Both the position numbers and the translations under genes were made by a program. Shown in pieces: positions 1 through 7,178 of a stretch of DNA of 33,871 nt. Under the pieces are notes generated by a model that ran no database searches, was not told the DNA's origin, and saw only the letters and a program-made list of their open reading frames with translations. Source of the DNA: Clostridiales bacterium (lineage in GTDB: Bacteria; Bacillota; Clostridia; Christensenellales; UBA1242); assembly GCA_015055905.1 (NCBI GenBank), contig SVHI01000015.1, positions 1 to 33,871 on the forward strand, in the 5' to 3' direction. Within the stretch, counting starts at the first letter, position 1; each line of letters starts with the position of its first letter.

Positions 1-1
1 A

Positions 2-412
2 GACGAGATTAAGGTTGATACTTACAGGGCTGGCGGCGCTGGCGGTCAGCACATCAATAAAACAGAGTCAGCTGTTAGAATCACACACATTCCAACGGGC
101 ATAATTGTGGCTTGTCAAAATGAAAGAAGCCAAACCCAAAACAGAGAATTAGCAATGAAGATGCTCTATGCAAAACTTGCAGAAAGAGCAGAACAAAAGA
201 AAGAAGAGGAACGCCTCAAACAACTTGGTCTTCAAAGAAAGATTGAGTGGGGCAGCCAAATTCGTTCATATGTGCTTTGCCCATACACAATGGTCAAGGA
301 CCACAGAACCGAATATGAAGAGGGCGATGCTGACAGCGTTCTTGACGGAAATATCAAACAATTTATCATTGAAAAACTCAAATTTGATAAAGGCACAAAC
401 GGAGAAAAATAA
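2..412 (+). CDS. prfB: Peptide chain release factor 2, C-terminal part (5' truncated by window edge)
   Basis: Class I release factor that recognises UAA/UGA stop codons and triggers peptidyl-tRNA hydrolysis on the ribosome. The frame is open from base 2 and holds the last 136 residues of a protein normally about 365 long. The catalytic GGQ tripeptide lies at 41-49 in the context RAGGAGGQHINKTESAVR. It is followed by the domain 2/3 signature THIPTGI and the C-terminal GSQIRSYV...VKDHRT stretch, which is RF2-like rather than RF1-like. The stop-recognition tripeptide and any programmed frameshift site lie upstream of the window. The next gene starts 1 base after the stop and its Shine-Dalgarno (GGAG, 401-404) is inside this gene, so the two are probably co-transcribed. 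Confidence 0.95.
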   Translation, partial: DEIKVDTYRAGGAGGQHINKTESAVRITHIPTGIIVACQNERSQTQNRELAMKMLYAKLAERAEQKKEEERLKQLGLQRKIEWGSQIRSYVLCPYTMVKDHRTEYEEGDADSVLDGNIKQFIIEKLKFDKGTNGEK

Positions 413-413
413 T

Positions 414-854
414 ATGAAGGTTTACAGATTCAAATGCAAAGATTGTGGCGCAACAAGATATGAAAAAGTTGACGAAAACACTTATATGTGCCAGTATTGC
501 GGATATATCGAAGAAGTTCATAGACAAGAACCAGAAGAAGAGGAAAAACCACAGGAAGAAAAATTCCCTGATTATGAGGTTGAGTTTGTTCCAGAATTCA
601 GGGCAGATAATCGAAAAGCAACCAGGCTTGGCGTGCTTTTATTAGTAGCAATTTTTGCGGGAACTTTTGGTGTGCATAGATTTATGCAAGGAAAAATCCT
701 TTCAGGATTGTTGTATATCTTCACATTTGGGCTTTTCGGCATTGGTGTGTTTTTTGATATTGTTGGGCTTATCATTAAACTTGCTCACGAATCAAGAGAT
801 AAAGAATATGTTTCTTATCGAAAAGTGATAAAGGAGCGTGATGATAATGACTAA
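414..854 (+). CDS. Zinc-ribbon TM2-domain membrane protein
   Basis: A 146-residue protein of unknown function. An N-terminal zinc ribbon has two CxxC pairs (Cys8/Cys11 and Cys26/Cys29). An acidic Glu-rich linker (about residues 36-60) follows. Then comes a TM2-type module of two hydrophobic helices (about 68-122) with the GVHRFMQGK turn and a following Asp-containing helix (FFDIVGLI). I chose the ATG at 414 because it has a GGAG 9 bases upstream and places the zinc ribbon at the N-terminus; longer reading in this frame runs back into prfB. TM2 proteins are small membrane proteins without a settled bacterial function. A larger protein with the same order of parts is encoded at 30543. The 3' end overlaps tsaD. 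Confidence 0.8.
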   Translation: MKVYRFKCKDCGATRYEKVDENTYMCQYCGYIEEVHRQEPEEEEKPQEEKFPDYEVEFVPEFRADNRKATRLGVLLLVAIFAGTFGVHRFMQGKILSGLLYIFTFGLFGIGVFFDIVGLIIKLAHESRDKEYVSYRKVIKERDDND

Positions 855-1869
855 AAAAGATGTTTTGATTTTGGGTATTGAGTCAAGCTGTGATGAAACA
901 TCAATCGCTGTTGTGAAAAATGGCAGAGAAGTTTTGTCAATGGTCACAAATACTCAAATTGATATTCATAAACTTTATGGTGGGGTTGTTCCTGAAATTG
1001 CGTCAAGAAATCACGTTATGAATATTGACACCGTTTATAATGAAGCACTTGAACAAGCAGGTGTTACCATTGATGATATTGATGCAATCGCGGTGACCTA
1101 TGGCGCTGGACTTTTGGGTTCACTTATTGTTGGAGTTAACTTTGCAAAGGGTCTTGCTTATACAACAGGAAAGCCTCTTGTTGCGGTTAATCATATTGAA
1201 GGTCATATTGCGGCAAACTATATTGCGCATATCGACCTTAAGCCACCTTTTGCATGCTTGATTGTTTCAGGTGGACACACTGCACTTGTTGAAATGAAGA
1301 GTTACACTAATAGGAAATTGATTGGAACAACAACCGATGATGCAATCGGCGAAGCGTTTGACAAGGTTGCTAGAGAATGTGGTCTTGAATATCCAGGTGG
1401 TCCAAATGTTCAAAAACAAGCCAAACTTGGAGTTGCTGACATCAAATTCACTAATATGTGGAAAGAGAAAATTACAGACTTCAACTTCTCTTATTCAGGT
1501 CTCAAAACCGCGGTTATCAATTATATTCATAATGAAAAACAACGCGGAAATGAAATCGATGTGCCAAGAATTTGCGCATCATTCCAAGATGAGGCGGTTG
1601 AACAAATTGTTAAAAAATCAATGTTTGCATTGCAAAAGTTTGGATATGACAAAATTGTTCTTGCTGGCGGTGTTTCTGCAAATGCAAGGCTTAGAGAAAT
1701 GATGGATGAAGAGGCAAAAAAGATTGGTGCTAGCGTGTTCTATCCACCAATCAAACTTTGCACAGACAATGCTGCAATGATTGCCTCAGCGGGCTATTAC
1801 AACTATATTGAAAACAAGAGTATTGCTGACCCAAAAACTTTGGTTCCAACCAGCAATATTGCTTTGTAA
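847..1869 (+). CDS. tsaD: tRNA N6-adenosine threonylcarbamoyltransferase TsaD
   Basis: Transfers the threonylcarbamoyl group onto A37 of tRNAs that read ANN codons (t6A modification), working with TsaB and TsaE in the cytoplasm. The ASKHA-fold start ILGIESSCDETS, the metal-binding HIEGH (His116/His120), SGGHTALV and the C-terminal LAGGVSANARLR and CTDNAAMIA motifs are all present. Length is 340 residues, normal for the family. Start options are GTG 838, ATG 841 and ATG 847; AAGGAG at 831-836 spaces best for 847 (10 bases), which I use, though 841 cannot be excluded. It overlaps the preceding gene by 8 bases. tsaB, tsaE and rimI are not adjacent here, unlike in many Firmicutes. Confidence 0.95.
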   Translation: MTKKDVLILGIESSCDETSIAVVKNGREVLSMVTNTQIDIHKLYGGVVPEIASRNHVMNIDTVYNEALEQAGVTIDDIDAIAVTYGAGLLGSLIVGVNFAKGLAYTTGKPLVAVNHIEGHIAANYIAHIDLKPPFACLIVSGGHTALVEMKSYTNRKLIGTTTDDAIGEAFDKVARECGLEYPGGPNVQKQAKLGVADIKFTNMWKEKITDFNFSYSGLKTAVINYIHNEKQRGNEIDVPRICASFQDEAVEQIVKKSMFALQKFGYDKIVLAGGVSANARLREMMDEEAKKIGASVFYPPIKLCTDNAAMIASAGYYNYIENKSIADPKTLVPTSNIAL

Positions 1870-1881
1870 AGGAGAGGGAAT

Positions 1882-3264
1882 ATGAGAAAAATTTTAATTA
1901 TTGGTGCAGGTCCTGCAGGAATTTTCACAGCACTTGAACTATTAAAACTTGGTTCAAATGATGACATCACAATCATTGAGCAAGGCAGACTCATTGAAAA
2001 CAGAGTTTGTCCAAAATCAAAAACAAAAGAGTGTATCCACTGCAAACCTTATTGCAATATCACTTCTGGATTTAGTGGTGCGGGTGCATTTTCTGACGGA
2101 AAACTCTCGCTTAACCGTGAAGTTGGTGGTGACTTCCCATCACTTGTTGGTGAAGAACTTGCGCAAGAAATTATTGATTATACTGACAAAATTTATCTTG
2201 AGTTTGGTGCAGACACTCACGTTGAAGGTGCTGAGCAAACTGATGAAATTAGAGAGATTAGAAAAAGTGCAACAATCGCAGGTCTCAAACTCGTTGATTG
2301 TCCAATTCGTCACCTTGGAACAGAAAAAGCACACCAACTTTATTATGACATTGAAAAGTATTTGATTGACCACGGCGTAAAGGTTTTGGCAAATCAAAAC
2401 TGCTCAGACATCATTATTGAAGATGAGGTTTGCAAAGGCGCGGTTGTTAACGGCGAAAGAGTTGACGCTGATGTCGTTGTTGTTGCAACTGGAAGAAAGG
2501 GTGCTGACTGGCTTGACGATATGTGTCGTTTGAGAGGTATTGGCAGAGAGGCTGGCATTGTTGATATTGGTGTTCGTGTTGAAGTTAGAAACGAAGTTAT
2601 GGAAAAGGTTAACAGAGCACTTTATGAATCAAAACTCATTGGCTATCCAAAGCCATTTGGAAACAAGGTTAGAACGTTCTGTCAAAACCCAGGCGGATTT
2701 GTTGCCCAAGAGAATTATGACAATGACCTTGCGGTTGTAAATGGTCATAGTTACAAAGAAATGAAGTCTGACAACACAAACCTTGCAATTCTTTGTTCAC
2801 ACCACTTCACATACCCATTTGATGACCCTATCACTTATGCTCAAAAGGTTGGTGAACTTGTTAATATGCTCGGCAGCGGAAAGATTTTGGTTCAAAGACT
2901 TGGCGATATAAAAGCAGGAAAGAGAACTTGGCAAAAAGAACTTTCTCAAACTAATTTGAAACCAACTCTTGTTGATGCAGTTGCTGGTGACATTACCGCA
3001 GCAATTCCTTATAGAACCTTAACAAACATTTTGAATTTCATTGAGCAAATGGACAAAGTTGTTCCTGGTTTTGCCAGCGACGAAACTCTTCTTTATGCTC
3101 CAGAAATTAAGTTCTACAGCAACCGTATTAAAATGGATAAGAACCTTAATACTAACATATCTAACTTATATTGTCTTGGCGACGCTAGTGGTTGGACTCG
3201 TGGTCTTATGATGGCAAGTTCAATGGGTGTTTATATGGCAAGACAACTTATGAAACAACAATAA
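1882..3264 (+). CDS. FAD-dependent oxidoreductase, COG2509-like
   Basis: A 460-residue flavoprotein; the substrate is unknown. The N-terminal Rossmann motif is IIGAGPAG (residues 7-14). A middle segment ends in DVVVVATGRKG. The C-terminal FAD-closing segment is YCLGDASGWTRGLMMASSMG. The whole order matches the uncharacterised FAD-dependent dehydrogenase group COG2509. A cysteine cluster just after the FAD motif (Cys43, Cys51, Cys54, Cys58) could bind metal or act in redox, but I cannot tell. GGAGAGG precedes the ATG and the gene begins 12 bases after tsaD, so it probably shares that transcript. A bidirectional-type terminator follows directly. Confidence 0.8.
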   Translation: MRKILIIGAGPAGIFTALELLKLGSNDDITIIEQGRLIENRVCPKSKTKECIHCKPYCNITSGFSGAGAFSDGKLSLNREVGGDFPSLVGEELAQEIIDYTDKIYLEFGADTHVEGAEQTDEIREIRKSATIAGLKLVDCPIRHLGTEKAHQLYYDIEKYLIDHGVKVLANQNCSDIIIEDEVCKGAVVNGERVDADVVVVATGRKGADWLDDMCRLRGIGREAGIVDIGVRVEVRNEVMEKVNRALYESKLIGYPKPFGNKVRTFCQNPGGFVAQENYDNDLAVVNGHSYKEMKSDNTNLAILCSHHFTYPFDDPITYAQKVGELVNMLGSGKILVQRLGDIKAGKRTWQKELSQTNLKPTLVDAVAGDITAAIPYRTLTNILNFIEQMDKVVPGFASDETLLYAPEIKFYSNRIKMDKNLNTNISNLYCLGDASGWTRGLMMASSMGVYMARQLMKQQ

Positions 3265-3265
3265 T

Positions 3266-3300
3266 ACTAAAAATGGTGGGCGTGGCTCACCTTTTTTAGT
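3266..3300 (+). terminator. Intrinsic terminator after the flavoprotein gene
   Basis: The hairpin GGTGGG-cgtgg-CTCACC contains one G-T pair. It is extended by flanking ACTAAAAA and TTTTTTAGT, so the T-run is on the 3' side. It closes the prfB-tsaD-flavoprotein cluster. Confidence 0.75.
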
Positions 3301-3319
3301 AAAAGATAAAATAAAAACA

Positions 3320-3348
3320 TTGACAAAATTAAACTTTACGGTTAAAAT
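3320..3348 (+). promoter_or_regulatory. Upstream promoter of rpmG-secE-nusG
   Basis: TTGACA at 3320-3325, a 17-base spacer, and TAAAAT at 3343-3348. It lies about 140 bases before rpmG and 90 bases upstream of a second, equally good promoter. Confidence 0.65.
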
Positions 3349-3409
3349 ATGTTACAGTTTAATACCATAGTTAAATTTGACATTTGGGAGAAAATGTTGA
3401 ATTTTTCTA

Positions 3410-3438
3410 TTGACAGCGAAGACTTGGTGTGATATTAT
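3410..3438 (+). promoter_or_regulatory. Proximal promoter of rpmG-secE-nusG
   Basis: TTGACA at 3410-3415, a 17-base spacer, and TATTAT at 3433-3438. The predicted start near 3445 gives a leader of about 45 bases before rpmG. Confidence 0.8.
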
Positions 3439-3489
3439 GTTATGGCACCGAGTTTTTGACGAGGTGTTAATTTTTTGAGGAGAAAAATT

Positions 3490-3639
3490 ATGAGAAATAG
3501 AATTACTTTAGAATGCACAGAATGTAAGAATCGTAACTATGACAGTTATAAAAACAAGAAAAACGATCCTGACAGATTAAGTTTCACAAAGTATTGCCCA
3601 ACTTGCAAAAAGCATACTGTTCACAAAGAATCTAAATAA
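3490..3639 (+). CDS. rpmG: 50S ribosomal protein L33, zinc-binding (C+) form
   Basis: A 49-residue ribosomal protein of the large subunit near the E site. It begins [17 protein letters not shown] and keeps both CxxC pairs (CTEC and CPTC), so this is the zinc-binding version rather than the cysteine-free alternative made under zinc limitation. The start ATG follows GAGGAG by 7 bases. The order rpmG-secE-nusG is the usual one in Firmicutes, and the 15-base gap to secE indicates one operon read from the two promoters upstream. Confidence 0.95.
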   Translation: MRNRITLECTECKNRNYDSYKNKKNDPDRLSFTKYCPTCKKHTVHKESK

Positions 3640-3654
3640 GAGTAGGAGAATTTT

Positions 3655-3999
3655 ATGGCTAACAAAAAAACAAAGCCTACAAAAGAGACTGTTAAAGCTG
3701 AAAAATCTGATGAAGTTTTAACAGAGGTTTCATTGAAGAAAAACAAAAAAGCTGCTAAGGCTGAAGAAACTAAGAAAGTTGACCAAAAGAAAGCAAAGAA
3801 AACAAAGAAAGTTGAAAAGGTTAAAAGAAACCGTGGCAAAGAAGTAGTTTCTGAGCTTAAAAAAGTAAATTGGCCATCATTTAAGAAAGCTTGCAAACAA
3901 ACAGGCACTGTGCTTGCTGTTGTAAGTGTTTTTATGCTTGCAGTTCTTGGTATTGATTCACTTGTGGCTTGGATTTTGAGCCTTATCACAAAAATTTAA
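3655..3999 (+). CDS. secE: Preprotein translocase subunit SecE
   Basis: Essential membrane subunit that clamps SecY in the SecYEG channel. The C-terminal 55 residues are the conserved SecE part: GKEVVSELKKVNWPSFKKA, the amphipathic helix, and then one membrane helix (TVLAVVSVFMLAVLGIDSLVAWIL). The first 60 residues are a Lys/Glu/Ala-rich, probably disordered extension, so the protein is 114 residues instead of the roughly 60-75 common in Firmicutes. GTAGGAG precedes the ATG. It lies between rpmG and nusG as expected. Confidence 0.93.
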   Translation: MANKKTKPTKETVKAEKSDEVLTEVSLKKNKKAAKAEETKKVDQKKAKKTKKVEKVKRNRGKEVVSELKKVNWPSFKKACKQTGTVLAVVSVFMLAVLGIDSLVAWILSLITKI

Positions 4000-4034
4000 T
4001 TTGTGCGAGTGTAGTCTCGCAAAAGGAAATGATT

Positions 4035-4574
4035 ATGATTGATTCATCTAAATTAGACGAGCCAAGATGGTATGTCCTTCATACTTTCACAGGCTATGAA
4101 CAAATGGCTGTTGACAACCTCAATAAATGTATTGTGAAAAACAACCTTCAAGAATATATCTTGGAAGTTAAAGTTCCAATGGAAACAGTTATTGAAGAAG
4201 ACAAAAACGGCAAGAAAAAGGCAGTAGAAAGAAAACTATTTCCTTGCTATATATTGATTAAGATGAGATACACAGACAGCTTGTGGCACACAATCGTTAA
4301 CTCACGTGGCGTTACAGGTTTCGTAGGTCCTCAAGGTAGACCTCTTCCACTCACTGAAGAAGAAGTTAGAAAAATGCGTCTTGAGCCAACTGTTGTTGAC
4401 ATCAAAGTTGAAGCAGGCAACAAAGTTAAACTTTCTGGCGGAGCACTTGATGGCTTTGTGGGAACAGTTTTATCTGTTGAAGCTGATGCTCAAAAATGTA
4501 AGGTTGAAGTTGAAATGTTTGGTCGTCCAACACCTGTTGACGTTGACCTTGCTCAAATCGAAATCATCGATTAA
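4035..4574 (+). CDS. nusG: Transcription termination/antitermination factor NusG
   Basis: Binds RNA polymerase and links transcription to translation and Rho-type or pausing control. The NGN domain starts at WYVLHTFTGYE and continues through FPCYILIKM and VTGFVGP. The KOW domain is in the C-terminal third (GNKVKLSGGALDGFVGTVLSVEA). Length is 179 residues, normal. I take the ATG at 4035, which is 7 bases after AAAAGGA; the ATG at 4029 is only 1 base from it, and longer reading upstream only runs into the end of secE. Confidence 0.95.
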   Translation: MIDSSKLDEPRWYVLHTFTGYEQMAVDNLNKCIVKNNLQEYILEVKVPMETVIEEDKNGKKKAVERKLFPCYILIKMRYTDSLWHTIVNSRGVTGFVGPQGRPLPLTEEEVRKMRLEPTVVDIKVEAGNKVKLSGGALDGFVGTVLSVEADAQKCKVEVEMFGRPTPVDVDLAQIEIID

Positions 4575-4576
4575 TT

Positions 4577-4585
4577 TGTTATAAT
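4577..4585 (+). promoter_or_regulatory. Possible extended -10 promoter for rplK-rplA
   Basis: TGTTATAAT is an extended -10 element placed right after the nusG stop. The -35 is poor (TCGAAA with 16 bases). Transcription from about 4592 would give an mRNA that begins with the leader at 4611-4674. Confidence 0.45.
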
Positions 4586-4610
4586 CGGATAGCCGTCCGT
4601 TTATATATAT

Positions 4611-4649
4611 GTGGGAGAGATAAATTTTTCTATGTCTCTGTTAGACCAC
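4611..4649 (+). promoter_or_regulatory. Putative ribosomal protein L1-binding leader of rplK-rplA
   Basis: GTGG at 4611-4614 pairs with CCAC at 4646-4649. Inside, GAGAGATA faces TATGTCTC with one mismatch, leaving an asymmetric internal loop TGTTAGA on the 3' side. GTGGGAG...ACCAC resembles helix 76 of 23S rRNA, the L1 binding site. L1 autoregulates its operon this way in several bacteria, so the role here is inferred from that mimicry and the position. Confidence 0.55.
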
Positions 4650-4651
4650 GT

Positions 4652-4674
4652 TATTCGCGAAAGTTATGCGAATA
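4652..4674 (+). promoter_or_regulatory. Hairpin directly before the rplK ribosome binding site
   Basis: A perfect 7-base inverted repeat, TATTCGC and GCGAATA, has a 9-base loop. GAGGAG (4675-4680), the rplK Shine-Dalgarno, follows with no gap. A stem ending here could tune ribosome access together with the upstream L1-type element. Confidence 0.5.
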
Positions 4675-4686
4675 GAGGAGAAAATT

Positions 4687-5118
4687 ATGGCAGCAAAGAA
4701 AAAAATTAAAGCAGTCGTAAAAATCCAAATCCCAGCTGCAAAAGCAACTGCAGGTCCTCCAATCGGTTCAAGCCTTGGACCTCACGGAATTAACATTGGT
4801 CAATTTGTTAAGGATTTTAACGCAAAAACTGCAGGACAAGAGGGCTTAGTTATCCCTGTTGTTATGACAATTTATGAAGATAGAAGTTTTGACTTCATCA
4901 CCAAAACTCCACCAGCAGCAGTTCTTATTATGAAAGAACTTGGAATTGACAAAGCTAGTGGCGTTCCAAACAAAGACAAAGTCGGCAAACTTACACTTGC
5001 TCAAGTTGAAAAGATTGCTAAAATCAAATTACCTGATTTGAATGCAGCATCACTCGAAGCAGCTATGAGTATGGTTAAGGGAACAGCTCGTTCAATGGGC
5101 GTTACAGTAGAAGAATAA
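4687..5118 (+). CDS. rplK: 50S ribosomal protein L11
   Basis: A 143-residue protein at the base of the ribosomal stalk, part of the GTPase-associated centre that binds 23S rRNA helices 43/44. The N-terminal [22 protein letters not shown] and the C-terminal SMGVTVEE segment are family hallmarks. I choose the ATG at 4687 ([11 protein letters not shown]) with GAGGAG 6 bases upstream; an in-frame ATG at 4666 falls inside the preceding hairpin and has no ribosome site. rplA follows after 16 bases. rplJ and rplL, usually next, are 17 kb away. Confidence 0.97.
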   Translation: MAAKKKIKAVVKIQIPAAKATAGPPIGSSLGPHGINIGQFVKDFNAKTAGQEGLVIPVVMTIYEDRSFDFITKTPPAAVLIMKELGIDKASGVPNKDKVGKLTLAQVEKIAKIKLPDLNAASLEAAMSMVKGTARSMGVTVEE

Positions 5119-5134
5119 GGAGGGCTAAGTTCAT

Positions 5135-5824
5135 ATGAAAAAAGGTAAGAATTATGAAAATGCAGCTAAGAAAATCGAAGCTGGCAAACTTTATGAAGTT
5201 AATGATGCTTTAGCTCTTGCAATCGAAACTGCTACTGCTAAATTTGACGAAACAATCGAAGTTCACGTTCGTTTGGGTGTTGACCCACGTTCAGCTGACC
5301 AACAAGTTCGTGGTTCAGTTGTTCTTCCAAACGGAACTGGTAAAACAAAGAAAGTTCTTGTTATCGCTAAAGGTGACAAGGCTGAAGAAGCTAAGGCTGC
5401 AGGTGCTGACCTTGTAGGTGCTGAAGAATTCGTTGATAAAATTATGAAAGAAGGCTGGCTTGAATTCGACACTTGTATCACAACCCCAGATATGATGGGT
5501 CTTGTTGGTCGTTGTGCTCGTGTTCTTGGACCTCGTGGTCTTATGCCAAACCCAAAGAGTGGAACAGTTACTATGGACGTAGCAAAAGCTATTGCTGATG
5601 TTAAAGCAGGTAAAGTTGAATACAGAGTTGACAAATTCGGTATCGTTCACGCTGCTATCGGTAAAAAGAGCTTCGGCGTTCAAAAACTTGTTGAAAACTA
5701 TGATGTATTTATTGATGCAATCGTTAAAGCAAAACCACAAGCTGCAAAAGGAACATATATTAAGTCTGTTGCATTTGCTAGCACAATGGGACCTGGCGTA
5801 AAAGCTGCTTATAGAGCAAAATAA
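5135..5824 (+). CDS. rplA: 50S ribosomal protein L1
   Basis: A 229-residue protein of the ribosomal L1 stalk that moves with deacylated tRNA at the E site, and often the autorepressor of rplK-rplA translation. Visible signatures are [16 protein letters not shown], the mid-protein [21 protein letters not shown] and the C-terminal [19 protein letters not shown] lies 11 bases before the ATG. A strong terminator follows immediately, so this operon ends here instead of continuing into rplJ. Confidence 0.97.
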   Translation: MKKGKNYENAAKKIEAGKLYEVNDALALAIETATAKFDETIEVHVRLGVDPRSADQQVRGSVVLPNGTGKTKKVLVIAKGDKAEEAKAAGADLVGAEEFVDKIMKEGWLEFDTCITTPDMMGLVGRCARVLGPRGLMPNPKSGTVTMDVAKAIADVKAGKVEYRVDKFGIVHAAIGKKSFGVQKLVENYDVFIDAIVKAKPQAAKGTYIKSVAFASTMGPGVKAAYRAK

Positions 5825-5843
5825 TTTTAGAAAACAAATGAAA

Positions 5844-5877
5844 AACATATTGAAACTTCCTTCAATATGTTTTTTTA
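5844..5877 (+). terminator. Intrinsic terminator of rplK-rplA
   Basis: An 11-bp perfect stem (AACATATTGAA / TTCAATATGTT) with loop ACTTCC and a T-run. Confidence 0.88.
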
Positions 5878-5900
5878 TTTTCTAATTTTTGCAAAAACTA

Positions 5901-5929
5901 TTGCATTTTATTTTATGCGGTGCTATTAT
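5901..5929 (+). promoter_or_regulatory. Promoter of the leader ORF / ABC exporter unit
   Basis: TTGCAT at 5901-5906, a 17-base spacer, and TATTAT at 5924-5929 preceded by TGC (extended -10). The start near 5936 puts the AGAGGAG ribosome site of the 33-codon ORF right at the 5' end of the RNA. Confidence 0.7.
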
Positions 5930-5954
5930 AGGCGCAACAAAAGAGGAGAAAGAT

Positions 5955-6056
5955 ATGAGAAATTGCTTACAAAAAACTCTTGATATGTTTTATATCGTGT
6001 CAGCTGAAAAATTTAGCGGACAGTGTTTTTGTGTAAGTGAAAAATCAAGTTTCTAA
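5955..6056 (+). CDS. 33-residue leader peptide upstream of ABC exporter
   Basis: A short ORF not matched to any known family by eye. It starts MRNCLQKTLD, has FYIVSAEK in the middle and QCFCVSEK near the end. It has a strong promoter (5901-5929), AGAGGAG 7-8 bases before ATG, and TAA as stop. It is followed within 55 bases by a strong terminator and then by the ABC exporter genes. It has no signal peptide or membrane helix. Segments inside it (5966-5977 and 6025-6039) can pair with each other, and the second can also pair with the 5' arm of the terminator, so I read it as a leader peptide whose translation sets terminator formation. An independent small protein is the alternative. Confidence 0.6.
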   Translation: MRNCLQKTLDMFYIVSAEKFSGQCFCVSEKSSF

Positions 6057-6110
6057 CCTCTAGGGGAAGAAAATAGTTATAGAATTTCTAAAGGAAATAT
6101 TATAAAACAG

Positions 6111-6149
6111 AAAAAGCACTAACACACAAAAAGATGTTAGTGCTTTTTT
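6111..6149 (+). terminator. Terminator between the leader ORF and the ABC exporter genes
   Basis: A perfect 14-bp stem (AAAAAGCACTAACA / TGTTAGTGCTTTTT), a 10-base loop and a T-run. It lies 52 bases before the ABC ATPase start codon, so exporter expression from the upstream promoter must pass it. Confidence 0.88.
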
Positions 6150-6200
6150 AATTTGGAAAAATGCCTAACTATTGTTACAATAAAAAAAGGAGAAACAGTT

Positions 6201-7178
6201 ATGAAAGTAATCGAAGTAAACAATTTAAGAAAAGAATATGCTATTTCAAAGAGAAAAGTTAAAGAAAACGGAAAGAAATATCTATTCAAGAGAGAAAAAT
6301 CTATCAAAAATGCAGTTGATGGCATTTCGTTTGATGTTGAAGAAGGCGAAACACTTGCTTTCATTGGTCCAAACGGTGCGGGAAAATCAACCACCATTAA
6401 GATGCTCACAGGCATCTTGTTTCCAACTGCAGGCGATGTCAAGGTTTTAGGAATCAATCCTAGCAAAGACAGAATAAAACTTTCTTATCAAATTGGTTCA
6501 GTATTTGGTCAAAAAGAACAACTTTGGGTTCACTTGTCAGCATACGAGAACTTTAAGTTCTTTGGCTCAATTTATGATATTAAGAAAAAAGACCTTGATG
6601 AGCGTATTGAAGAACTTTCAACTGTTTTTGATATTAAAGACTTTATGTATCAGCCAGTTAAAAGTTTGAGCTTGGGTCAAAGAATGAAATGTGAAATGGT
6701 TGCGTCACTTTTGCATAAACCAAAAATGATGTTCTTTGACGAGCCAACCATTGGTCTTGACCCTATTGCAAAGGAAACTCTTAGAAACTTAATCAAGAAA
6801 ATCAACAAAGAGTTCGGCACAACAATCTTCTTCACTTCTCACGACGTTGGCGATATTGAAGAAGTCTGCAAGAGAGTTATTATCATCAATAACGGAAAGA
6901 TTGTGCTTGATGATTCAATGAAGAATTTAAAATATCATTATTTAAACAAAAAAATTGTCGAAGTAAACTTGAAAAAGAATGTCAAACTTGAAGTTAAAGA
7001 CGGAATCAAGGTCTTAAAATCAAAAGACACAGTTTATAAAATTGAGGTTGATATGAACAAAACCACAATGAATGAACTTATGGGCTTGTTTGATGCTGAC
7101 GACATTCAAGATATCACGATATCTAGCACGCCACTTGAAGATATCATAAAAGACATCTATAGGAGAAATGATGCGTAA
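6201..7178 (+). CDS. ABC-2 type exporter, ATP-binding subunit (COG4586-like)
   Basis: A 325-residue ATPase that powers the two permeases encoded next. Walker A is GPNGAGKST (residues 56-64). The ABC signature is LSLGQRMKCE, Walker B is MMFFDEPTIGLDP, and the switch His is in FFTSHDVGDIEE. The N-terminal insert before Walker A (KRKVKENGKKYLFKREK) and the C-terminal regulatory stretch of about 90 residues fit the COG4586/COG4587/COG3694 group of uncharacterised exporters. I start at ATG 6201 with AAAGGAG 8 bases upstream; longer reading goes toward the terminator. The gene overlaps the first permease by 8 bases. The substrate is unknown; drug or peptide efflux is a reasonable guess given the leader. 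Confidence 0.9.
   Translation: MKVIEVNNLRKEYAISKRKVKENGKKYLFKREKSIKNAVDGISFDVEEGETLAFIGPNGAGKSTTIKMLTGILFPTAGDVKVLGINPSKDRIKLSYQIGSVFGQKEQLWVHLSAYENFKFFGSIYDIKKKDLDERIEELSTVFDIKDFMYQPVKSLSLGQRMKCEMVASLLHKPKMMFFDEPTIGLDPIAKETLRNLIKKINKEFGTTIFFTSHDVGDIEEVCKRVIIINNGKIVLDDSMKNLKYHYLNKKIVEVNLKKNVKLEVKDGIKVLKSKDTVYKIEVDMNKTTMNELMGLFDADDIQDITISSTPLEDIIKDIYRRNDA

Larger units (their letters stand above)
5936..6200 (+). promoter_or_regulatory. Attenuator-like leader RNA of the ABC exporter operon
   Basis: Four segments can pair in overlapping ways. Segment 1, CTTACAAAAAAC (5966-5977), pairs with segment 2, GTTTTTGTGTAAG (6025-6037), over 12 bp with one bulged G. Segment 2 (TTTTTGTGT plus AGTG, 6026-6039) pairs with segment 3 (CACT, 6117-6120, and ACACAAAAA, 6124-6132) over 9+4 bp. 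Segment 3 pairs with segment 4 (6135-6149) as the terminator. Segments 1 and 2 are inside the 33-codon ORF. This is the logic of ribosome-controlled attenuation: a ribosome stalled on segment 1 frees segment 2 to break the terminator. The pairings are seen; the mechanism is inferred. Confidence 0.6.

Noticed and set aside
3377..3405. A third TTGACA between the two rpmG promoters
   Set aside because: No acceptable -10 is found at 16-18 bases (only AATTTT/ATTTTT).
5263..5848. Minus-strand open frames over rplA
   Set aside because: They are antisense shadows of a conserved ribosomal gene, and their composition is not protein-like.
6153..6181. TTGGAA-17-TACAAT as a separate promoter for the ABC ATPase
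   Set aside because: The -35 is weak, and the start would fall inside the ribosome binding site. The upstream promoter and attenuator explain the gene better.
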